From Bacteroidaceae bacterium (GTDB lineage Bacteria; Bacteroidota; Bacteroidia; Bacteroidales; Bacteroidaceae), in the NCBI GenBank assembly GCA_017483605.1, contig JAFUWG010000046.1:1-34499 (forward strand): DNA of 34,499 nt, given 5' to 3'. Below the pieces are notes generated by a model that saw only the letters and a list, made by a program, of their open reading frames with translations, was not told the origin of the DNA and searched no databases. The stretch's first letter is position 1, and the number at the start of each line of letters is the position of its first letter. The position numbers and the translations under genes were made by a program. Below, piece after piece: positions 7,908 to 14,004 of this stretch.

Positions 7908-8651
7908 ATGGAAATACCTGTTGAACAATATTTCATCAATGAACAATCCGACTTTTTCAACTATATGGTTGACAAACAATTGTTCAAGAGCAGACAGACA
8001 TATCATGATTATTTGACACGACTTAGGTATGTGTCACGGTTGTTTCGACTGGATAAATCTTTGACGAGAGAAAAAGTGGCTGAAATAGTGGAAGAACTGA
8101 GGCGGACAATTCCTGAACGGCAAGGCTATAACTCCATGCGTGGAGTGGGTGATCTCGCATCGGGCTTGAATCGTTTCCTGGAATATGTGGAATCTGACTA
8201 CAAGAAAAAGTTGGATGATTCCATCTTGAACGATGAGAAGGAGGTGGAGAGAAGCACGACTTTGAGTAAGACAGAAAAAGATGCCATCATCAAGGCGAGA
8301 GTCGGTCAAGGTTTATTCAGGCAGAAATTGATTGAATATTGGAGGGGGTGCTCCGTGACTCAGTGCCACACGTATCCTTTATTGATGGCTTCGCATATCA
8401 GACCTTGGAGAAAGTCGGACAACACCCAACGTTTAGATGTCTTCAATGGGCTGCTATTGACCCCCAACATTGACAAATTGTTTGATAAAGGGTACATCTC
8501 TTTTGACAAGAAGGGGCGTATGATTTATTCTGACCTTTTACCTGTCAGCGACCGAATAATTCTGGGAGTTGATTCGGCCATGCGGCTACAACAAATGGAA
8601 GATGGGCACTTGCCCTATTTGCAATACCATAGAGACAACTGCCTGCTATGA
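7908..8651 (+). CDS. HNH endonuclease-like protein
   Basis: This 247-residue protein probably cuts DNA. The C-terminal half (about 140-225) carries an HNH_2-type nuclease signature: CxxxxC-like spacing in GCSVTQCHTYPLL, then MASHIRPWRKSDNTQRLDVF, then NGLLLTPNIDKLFDKGYISF. The His in SHI, the Asn of FNGLLL and the Asp of NIDKLFD fit the metal and catalytic positions. The N-terminal 130 residues are helical and may recognise DNA. Such proteins occur as restriction-like or stand-alone nucleases. No methyltransferase or immunity gene is adjacent, so a defence role is only possible. Its end overlaps the convergent small gene by 6 bp. Confidence 0.75.
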   Translation: MEIPVEQYFINEQSDFFNYMVDKQLFKSRQTYHDYLTRLRYVSRLFRLDKSLTREKVAEIVEELRRTIPERQGYNSMRGVGDLASGLNRFLEYVESDYKKKLDDSILNDEKEVERSTTLSKTEKDAIIKARVGQGLFRQKLIEYWRGCSVTQCHTYPLLMASHIRPWRKSDNTQRLDVFNGLLLTPNIDKLFDKGYISFDKKGRMIYSDLLPVSDRIILGVDSAMRLQQMEDGHLPYLQYHRDNCLL

Positions 8652-8819
8652 AGTATAACTTGCGTTCTTGAGAATCTCATTTGCACGCTCGATTTCATTG
8701 AGCACACTTTGGACTTCTTCATAATAGTCATCGTCACAAATGGCATCTAAATCATTATAAAGATGATTGTAGGCAGAGGCTAACGCATCTGAAATAATGG
8801 ATATTTGTTCTTCTGTCAT
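8646..8819 (-). CDS. Small acidic hypothetical protein
   Basis: This 57-residue protein (start MTEEQISIISDALASAYNHL) is strongly acidic and predicted to be all helical. I chose the ATG at 8819 because the longer frame adds a hydrophobic, low-complexity extension that runs through the promoter-like TATCTTCG. It converges with the HNH gene and overlaps its last 6 bp. It could be a regulator or partner of the nuclease, but nothing in the sequence proves this. No family is recognised. Confidence 0.5.
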   Translation of the reverse strand: MTEEQISIISDALASAYNHLYNDLDAICDDDYYEEVQSVLNEIERANEILKNASYTS

Positions 8820-8960
8820 TTTTTTCTCGCGAAGATAGTGAATATAATTGAATGGATAAAATAAAAAGATGAAAAATAAGGTCAAGAATATAAAAGATTG
8901 ATGTTCTTTTTGTCAGCAAAGTATCGAGGCTCGACCTGGTGACTACGTATGAACCTGCAA

Positions 8961-8988
8961 AAAATCCAGACCTTGTCTGGACTTTTTT
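8961..8988. terminator. Bidirectional terminator hairpin without an obvious gene
   Basis: CCAGAC (8966-8971), loop CTT and GTCTGG (8975-8980) form a tight hairpin, with A-rich sequence on one side and ACTTTTTT on the other, so it could stop transcription either way. No gene on either strand ends here. The stretch 8820-9235 otherwise holds only the promoter at 9045. Confidence 0.55.
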
Positions 8989-9044
8989 GGGGGGAGATTG
9001 GGGTTGAGGTGTTGATAACTTAGTAATAAAAAGTCTGGGAAAAA

Positions 9045-9077
9045 TTTGGTGGTTTGGGGGGAGATGTTGTAACTTTG
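9045..9077 (+). promoter_or_regulatory. Promoter of the 9.2-13.6 kb module
   Basis: TTTG (9045-9048) and TAACTTTG (9070-9077) stand 21 bp apart. Transcription would begin near 9084 and leave a 5' UTR of about 150 nt. Confidence 0.75.
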
Positions 9078-9235
9078 CGGACGAAATCCATGAGCGACTT
9101 TTTTTGAGGGGCGACGGTTGTTTGGAGTGTTGATTGGCAGCCTCTCTATTGGTGGAAGGAAGGTGACCCGAGTGGTCTCCTTTTCTCATCTTTTGTCGGC
9201 TCTGTTGCAAACTTTATAAAACCTAACACGCTGAT

Positions 9236-9526
9236 ATGCAACTGACTGTGATAAATAGTGACAAGGGGAGGCATCTGAAGAAGGAGGCTACGTTCACGCT
9301 GTCGCAGATTGTGGATTACTGCAAGCGGCGGGTGTCGTGGGAGGATGTGAGGCCGATTGTGGCGATGCTGAATGTGCTGCTGAGGGGTGGTGCGTCGAGT
9401 GAGGATGTGGAGTTGGTGGACAGCATCGAGGCGGAGTTTTTGAGCAGGCGATTGGGGAATGTGTTTAACGCTCCGGTGGGTCAGGTGGTGCAGCATGTGG
9501 ACCAGATGGAAACTAACAAATCATGA
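9236..9526 (+). CDS. Small hypothetical protein with a C-terminal FNAPVGQ motif
   Basis: This 96-residue protein is first in a plus-strand module. Residues 1-75 look mostly helical (TLSQIVDYCKRRVSWEDVRP, then AMLNVLLRGGASSEDVELVD). The end reads NVFNAPVGQVVQHVDQM, and almost the same motif stands at the start of the next protein (NFNAPIGQHIDHVDTI). The ATG at 9236 is the first in frame. The next gene starts 4 bp after its stop, so the two are probably translationally coupled. Function is unknown; the shared motif suggests that the two proteins meet the same partner or each other. Confidence 0.6.
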   Translation: MQLTVINSDKGRHLKKEATFTLSQIVDYCKRRVSWEDVRPIVAMLNVLLRGGASSEDVELVDSIEAEFLSRRLGNVFNAPVGQVVQHVDQMETNKS

Positions 9527-9530
9527 GACT

Positions 9531-9938
9531 ATGGATAAGGACAGAAAGTGTGAGATTCACATCACGAACAATTTTAATGCCCCGATTGGGCAGCATATCG
9601 ACCACGTGGATACGATTCAGTTCAGGATGGACGGGGAAGGGACGTTCCATTTTGGCATGGTGGGGGATGTCTGTGTGGAGAAGGAGGATGAGGAGAAGGG
9701 GACGGAGGAGGTGGTGAGACGGCTGGTGCCGATTTTCTATGGGGACGAGGATGAGGCGAGGGCGTTTGTGGATTGCATTCGGGGGATGCGACCACGGCAG
9801 GTGACGGAGCGGGTGAATCAGTTGGTGCGTGAGCGGAAGATTTCGGATGCGTCGAAGCACCGGAGGCTTTGGGAGGTGCTGAGTGGGGCAGGGCTGTATG
9901 GGAAGTCGGAGTCGAACTGGAATTCGCAGGTGAAGTGA
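9531..9938 (+). CDS. Small hypothetical protein with an N-terminal FNAPIGQ motif
   Basis: This 135-residue protein begins MDKDRKCEIHITNNFNAPIG and repeats the motif that closes the preceding protein. A short beta-like segment follows (IQFRMDGEGTFHFGM). Next is an acidic Lys/Glu stretch, and then a helical basic half (FVDCIRGMRPRQVTERVNQL, then a segment including RRLWEVL). I placed the start at 9531, four bases after the upstream stop, rather than at the longer frame that overlaps it. The C-terminal half could bind nucleic acid, but I recognise no named domain. Confidence 0.6.
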   Translation: MDKDRKCEIHITNNFNAPIGQHIDHVDTIQFRMDGEGTFHFGMVGDVCVEKEDEEKGTEEVVRRLVPIFYGDEDEARAFVDCIRGMRPRQVTERVNQLVRERKISDASKHRRLWEVLSGAGLYGKSESNWNSQVK

Positions 9939-9940
9939 TT

Positions 9941-9970
9941 TCACACAGAACTCACGGAAATACGCAGAAA
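9941..9970 (+). repeat. 30 bp direct repeat, left copy
   Basis: TCACACAGAACTCACGGAAA, continuing TACGCAGAAA, matches 10620-10649 in 27 of 30 positions. The two copies bracket the gene at 10233. Confidence 0.65.
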
Positions 9971-10069
9971 TTTTTGGTGTAAACTGGTGCGGATTTGTAC
10001 AAAATTGGTGGGGAACTTGTATTTTCTTGTATTTACTTGTGCGGCAGCCATTTGGCTGTCGTTTTGTTT

Positions 10070-10098
10070 TTTGTGGAGGGGGAAATGCTGTACCTTTG
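10070..10098 (+). promoter_or_regulatory. Promoter before the 103-residue gene
   Basis: TACCTTTG at 10091-10098 is a good -7 box. The nearest TTTG (10070-10073) is 17 bp upstream, a little short of the usual spacing. Transcription would begin near 10105. Confidence 0.5.
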
Positions 10099-10141
10099 CA
10101 TCGTCTTCCTGAAAGAAGGGGGGCGACAGGTAAACAATTTT

Positions 10142-10195
10142 ATTCATTCCAGAGTGAATGCGGCGGGGGTCTCGCGAGACTTTGGGTGGCCACCC
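10142..10195 (+). promoter_or_regulatory. Leader with three successive dyads
   Basis: The predicted leader holds CATTC-GAATG (10145-10160), then the perfect 12 bp palindrome GTCTCGCGAGAC (10169-10180), then the perfect palindrome GGGTGGCCACCC (10184-10195), only 3 bp apart. They could be protein operators or RNA structures controlling the next gene. Confidence 0.45.
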
Positions 10196-10232
10196 TTTCG
10201 GATGCTTCGCTCGCTAAAAAACTCAAGGAAAC

Positions 10233-10544
10233 ATGAAAAAGAAAGTGACTATTGAAAATGAGGCAGGGGTGATGAGTGCCCTGAAGAACGTGAAGAGAGT
10301 GGAGGGTGTCTTGTATGTGGACAAGGTGACGGGACAACTGACATTCAAGGGGTATAACCGCTTGCCGAAGGGGATGCGGACGCCTGACAGGGTGGTGTGT
10401 CATCTGGAGCACGGTTGGCTGAAGGAGTCGCCGAGGCGGTATAAGTTCTACAGCAGCGTGAAGAAGGTGCTGGGCAGCGTGACGGTGGTGAGCGTGATGC
10501 AGCGGGAGTTGGGATGTGCGGAGATGGCGTTGTATGAACAATGA
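10233..10544 (+). CDS. Small basic hypothetical protein
   Basis: This 103-residue basic protein starts MKKKVTIENEAGVMSALKNV behind an AAGGAAAC that could bind the ribosome. The predicted order is a helix, a beta hairpin (GVLYVDKVTGQLTFKGYNRL) and more mixed structure ending in a hydrophobic helix. I recognise no family. It sits between the two small FNAP-motif genes and the DUF3987 gene on the same strand, but has its own promoter and is bracketed by the 30 bp direct repeats (9941 and 10620). It may have been added to the module as a unit. Confidence 0.55.
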   Translation: MKKKVTIENEAGVMSALKNVKRVEGVLYVDKVTGQLTFKGYNRLPKGMRTPDRVVCHLEHGWLKESPRRYKFYSSVKKVLGSVTVVSVMQRELGCAEMALYEQ

Positions 10545-10552
10545 ACGGCTGA

Positions 10553-10651
10553 GTTTCTGCGTGTTTCTGCAATTTCTGCGTGAACTGAAATCATTTCTGT
10601 GCGAACTTGTGTTGTAATGTCACGCAGAAATCGCGGAAATACGCAGAAAAC
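10553..10651. repeat. Inverted repeat hairpin before the DUF3987 gene
   Basis: The left arm (10553-10583, GTTTCTGCGTGTTTCTGCAA and on to GCGTGA) and the right arm (10620-10651) are complementary over about 31 bp with a few mismatches. The right arm is also the direct-repeat partner of 9941-9970. Confidence 0.7.
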
Positions 10652-10701
10652 TTGGGAGTGTTAAGACAAATAATGTGAAAACTCAAAAAGGAGAAATGAA
10701 A

Positions 10702-13023
10702 ATGACATTGGATATTTATTCGAGTAACAAGAGCGTGAAGCCTGTGGCGAGGGTTTCGACGTGGGCGGACTTTGTGAACTTCCTGGAGGAGAACAAGGTG
10801 ATTGCCGAGGCGTGCCAGAAAATCAGGGAGACGGGCGACAAGAGCCACAAGAATCGGTTGCCGGCGATGATGCCGATGGGCACGGTGGGCGACAAGACGA
10901 GGAAGAAGGAGAACTGTGTGCCGACGGGGCTGGTGATGGTGGATGTGGATGGTGTGGCGGATGTGGAGGCGGTGAAGGCTGTGCTGCCGAGTCATGTGGA
11001 TGTGCTGGAGCGTCTGGGTGTGCGGTTGGTTCACATCACGCCGTCGTACAAGGGTGTGCGGATTGTGTTGCCTTGCCTGAAGGAGGGGATGGAGAAGACG
11101 GTGGAGAGGGTGAGCGTGGCGTTGGCGATTGAGAATTGGGGGAAGGTGGACCCTGCCTGCAAGGACTTGAGCCGATTGTCTTATCTTGTTCCTGCCGATT
11201 ATGTCTTGTATCAGGAGGGGCTGTTTGACGAGGTGCCCCAAGAGAGCATTGAGGCGATGAAGCACTTGGTGTTTACGGGGTCGTTCAGCAGGGAGAGTGC
11301 GACGCTGGTGCAGATGGGGGACATTGTTTCCTCGGATGAGGAGTGGAAGGACTTTGCGTATAACGGGAAGCCTGTGAGGGAGATTGCCGCCGAATATGTG
11401 GAGGCGACGGGTGGCGAGCCTGAGGTGGGGATGAGGCACACGTGCTACAATGAGTTGGTGACGCTGTTTCGGAACATCTGTGACAACAACCCGCGGATTG
11501 TTCATGCGGTGCTGCCGAAGTTTGGCAACGGCGACGAGGAGACGTGGCGGCAGTGTGAGGGGCTGTGTGTGTCGAACCGGTCGAGTCAGATTCCTGCCAA
11601 GTTGTACTACTTCCTGAAGGAGCGTGGCTACTTTGCTGAACGCATCTACGAGAGCACGTCTCAGCAGGAGGCGGAGGTGGAGCCGTTGCCGCCGATGCCG
11701 AAACTGCCGCCGCTGTTCCGACAGTATGTGAACGCTGCTCCCGACGACTTCAAGGTGCCGACGGTGGTTGCCCTGCTGCCCATCGTGGGGACGCTGACGA
11801 GCCATCTGCGTGCCGAATACTTTGACGGGACGGAGCAGAGCACGGAGTTCATCAGTCTGTTGTTTGCTCCGCCATCGAGTGGAAAGTCGTTCATCAAGCG
11901 GCTGTCGAGGCTGCTGCAAAACCTGCGTGACAGGGACGAACTGGCGAACGCACGTGAGGAAATCTATGCCCAGAGCGAACGCAAGAAGGGGGCGAACGAC
12001 AAGGGCGAGGAGCAGCCGAAGGTGAGCGTGAGGATTGTGAAGCCGCTCATTTCGGTGCCCGAACTGCTGACGAAGATGAGGAACAACCGTGGTCACCACA
12101 TGTACATCGAGGCGGAGGAACTGGACACGTTCAACAAGGGCAACAAGAGTGCGGGCGGCGACAAGAGCGACCTTTGGCGTGTGACGTGGGACAATGGCTA
12201 CTATGGTCAATATTACAAGAGCGTGAACACGTTCAAGGGTGAGGTGCAGATGTTTTTGAATCTCCTCTTCACGGGCACGCAGGACCAGGTGGACAGGTTC
12301 TTCAAGAACGTGGAGGACGGGCTGGTGACGAGATTCTCGGTGTGTCCGATTGAGAATCAGCAGTATGCGAAGTATGTGCCGTGGAAGAAGTTCTCGAAGC
12401 AGGACGAGGTACAGGTGCGGAACATCTTGGCTCGGCTGGAGGTGAAGAACTACAAGGTGCCCTTGGTGTTTGACAAGTCGGAACTCTTGGACGTGAAGCC
12501 AGAGGAGTTTGATGCCGTTGTGCCTTGGCAGTATGAGTTTCAGCCGTTAGAGACGGTGGACATGGCGTATCTGTACAAGCCGCTGCTGACGTGGCTGGAA
12601 CAGGAGCGAGTGCGGGCTGCCCAGGAGGTGAATCCTGCCCGCGACGTGTTCAGAAGGCGTGTGGCGGTGAAGGGCTTCAGGTTGGGGCTGATGTGCCATG
12701 CGTTGTACACGAAAATCACGAAGAAGGAGCAGGAGGTCATCCGTAACTTTGTGCTGTGGTTTTGCGACGTGGATTTGCGAAACTCGCTCTACCAGTTTGG
12801 CAAGCGATACAACGACCTGCAGAACGAGGTGAACAAGGAGCGTCAGGGCATACGGCACGAGGAGATTTTCAACTCGATGCCGAAGGAGTTCAGCCGCAAT
12901 GACCTGCGGACGAAACTGCAACGGGCGGGATGCCGAAACCCTGTCAAGCAGGTGATTTTCCTGTGGAAGAAAAACGGCCTTGTGCGTAAGATTGATAATG
13001 ATAACTACCAAAAAACTCGCTGA
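10702..13023 (+). CDS. BT4734-like / DUF3987 protein (primase-ATPase-like)
   Basis: This 773-residue protein looks like a replication-type enzyme of Bacteroidetes accessory regions. The N-terminal part (about 40-190) resembles the BT4734-like (VirE-N-like) domain, with GLVMVDVDGVADVEAV and HITPSYKGVRIVLPC recalling the fold of small archaeal/viral-type primases. From about 330 a DUF3987-like ATPase region follows, with a Walker A sequence APPSSGKS at about 389-396 and the later segment YIEAEELDTFNKG. The C-terminal 200 residues are helical and basic. I chose the ATG at 10702 because AAGGAG lies 8 nt before it; ATG 10696 and GTG 10675 are alternatives. It overlaps the next gene by one base (TGATG). 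Enzymatic activity is inferred from folds. Confidence 0.75.
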   Translation: MTLDIYSSNKSVKPVARVSTWADFVNFLEENKVIAEACQKIRETGDKSHKNRLPAMMPMGTVGDKTRKKENCVPTGLVMVDVDGVADVEAVKAVLPSHVDVLERLGVRLVHITPSYKGVRIVLPCLKEGMEKTVERVSVALAIENWGKVDPACKDLSRLSYLVPADYVLYQEGLFDEVPQESIEAMKHLVFTGSFSRESATLVQMGDIVSSDEEWKDFAYNGKPVREIAAEYVEATGGEPEVGMRHTCYNELVTLFRNICDNNPRIVHAVLPKFGNGDEETWRQCEGLCVSNRSSQIPAKLYYFLKERGYFAERIYESTSQQEAEVEPLPPMPKLPPLFRQYVNAAPDDFKVPTVVALLPIVGTLTSHLRAEYFDGTEQSTEFISLLFAPPSSGKSFIKRLSRLLQNLRDRDELANAREEIYAQSERKKGANDKGEEQPKVSVRIVKPLISVPELLTKMRNNRGHHMYIEAEELDTFNKGNKSAGGDKSDLWRVTWDNGYYGQYYKSVNTFKGEVQMFLNLLFTGTQDQVDRFFKNVEDGLVTRFSVCPIENQQYAKYVPWKKFSKQDEVQVRNILARLEVKNYKVPLVFDKSELLDVKPEEFDAVVPWQYEFQPLETVDMAYLYKPLLTWLEQERVRAAQEVNPARDVFRRRVAVKGFRLGLMCHALYTKITKKEQEVIRNFVLWFCDVDLRNSLYQFGKRYNDLQNEVNKERQGIRHEEIFNSMPKEFSRNDLRTKLQRAGCRNPVKQVIFLWKKNGLVRKIDNDNYQKTR

Positions 13024-13568
13024 TGGCTATGCTGAACATCTATATTTTGAGAACGAGCGGCAACAAGGACGGCACGTGGGGCAAACTATGGACGGACGGC
13101 CATCCGACTTTTCGCTGCAAGACGAAGGAGGCACCCCTGCAACGCTATACGGGCAAGCACCGCCAGCAATGTGCCCTGCCCGACGGGGAGTACAACGCCC
13201 GTGTGGTGGCAATGCCCTTGCGAGACAGGGTGATGAACACGGTGACGGTTGACAAGACGGGCTTTTTCGGTGGGGCGGCACTGGTGAGTGGCACCACGCT
13301 GGCGAATGCTCGGGCAGGGAGCGTGCTGCTGGATTCCGAGGGGACGGACTTGCAGTTGGCGATGAGCGAATACATCATGACGCTGGTGGCGAACGGCATC
13401 CTTTCGGGCACGAAGGTGAAGCGTGGCGAGGTGGTGCTGCACTTCATGACGGACAAGGATTTTGACTACCAGGACTGGAGTGCGGACGACACGAAGCCGA
13501 GGCAGAACTTCGACTTTCTGGACGAACTGGACGACATCGACTATCTGGGCATCGTGCCCCGGAAGTGA
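13023..13568 (+). CDS. DUF5675-like hypothetical protein
   Basis: This 181-residue protein is translated from an ATG that overlaps the DUF3987 stop codon, so the two are coupled. The start resembles DUF5675: YILRTSGNKDGTWGKLW, a CKTKEAPLQ segment where the family has a C-T-L-E-like motif, then LPDGEYNARVV where the family has an IPxGxYxV-like motif, and later ARAGSVLLDS. DUF5675 is a family found beside phage and mobile-element genes. The acidic C-terminus (DFDYQDWSADD and DELDDIDYLG) is unusual. The match is by eye and weak, and the role is unknown. Confidence 0.5.
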   Translation: MAMLNIYILRTSGNKDGTWGKLWTDGHPTFRCKTKEAPLQRYTGKHRQQCALPDGEYNARVVAMPLRDRVMNTVTVDKTGFFGGAALVSGTTLANARAGSVLLDSEGTDLQLAMSEYIMTLVANGILSGTKVKRGEVVLHFMTDKDFDYQDWSADDTKPRQNFDFLDELDDIDYLGIVPRK

Positions 13569-13608
13569 GAATCCCCTTTTTTGTTCCATCACTTTTTCAT
13601 TTGACGGG

Positions 13609-13642
13609 GCGAGCCTTGCAGCGATTGCGGGGCTCGCTTTTT
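13609..13642 (+). terminator. Terminator of the 9.2-13.6 kb module
   Basis: GCGAGCC (13609-13615) pairs with GGCTCGC (13631-13637) and TTTTT follows. It stands 41 bp after the last stop codon. Confidence 0.8.
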
Positions 13643-13651
13643 GGGGCAAAG

Positions 13652-13685
13652 CGGTTTTTTGTCTCTTGTCTCTTTGGTTTTTTTC
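13652..13685 (+). repeat. Dispersed 32-mer repeat, copy D
   Basis: This copy is identical to copy B and to the complement of copy A over 32 bp. It directly follows the module terminator, as copy A follows the GH29 terminator. Confidence 0.85.
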
Positions 13686-13756
13686 TTCTTTTTCTGTCTG
13701 CCGCCCTCCTTTTCGACTCTTTTTGTGCAAAATGAGCATTTTTTTGTTCTTTCTTG

Positions 13757-13786
13757 TTGTTTTGTAGGGAAAAAGCCTTATCTTTG
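13757..13786 (+). promoter_or_regulatory. Promoter of the first GH30 gene
   Basis: TATCTTTG at 13779-13786 has TTG at 13757-13759, a 19 bp spacer. The leader of roughly 210 nt contains the right-hand copy of the long repeat. Confidence 0.6.
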
Positions 13787-13810
13787 CAAATGAAGAAAGA
13801 ATAAATGAAG

Positions 13811-13957
13811 AATGAAGAGTGAAAAATGGAAGTTAAGAAGATAGAGGAAGAAAGAGGGAGATAGAGGACGATACCTTTCGTCTGGATGGGGGAGTAACGT
13901 CTTCTATGTTCTTGCCTTGCAAGCGCTACGCGATAACTTCTATCTTCTTTTAATTTC
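13811..13957 (+). repeat. Long dispersed repeat, right inverted copy
   Basis: This is the inverted partner of 1-140. It holds the same words in order, for example GGAAGAAAGAGGGAGATAGA, CTTGCCTTGCAAGCGCTACG and CTTCTATCTTCTTTT. It lies in the leader of the GH30 gene, where its self-complementary ends could fold in the RNA. Confidence 0.85.
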
Positions 13958-14004
13958 TTCTATCTACATCAACCTAAAAACTCAAAAACTTAACCCCCAA
14001 GACC

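Noticed and set aside
8900-8960. A tRNA 3' end or attachment site suggested by GAGGCTCGACCTGG
   Set aside because: No acceptor stem, D-arm or anticodon arm can be drawn, and no integrase is present.
10591-12210. A 539-codon antisense frame across the DUF3987 gene
   Set aside because: Its translation is rich in His, Arg and Leu with no recognisable domain, typical of an antisense shadow; it runs through the hairpin at 10553-10651.
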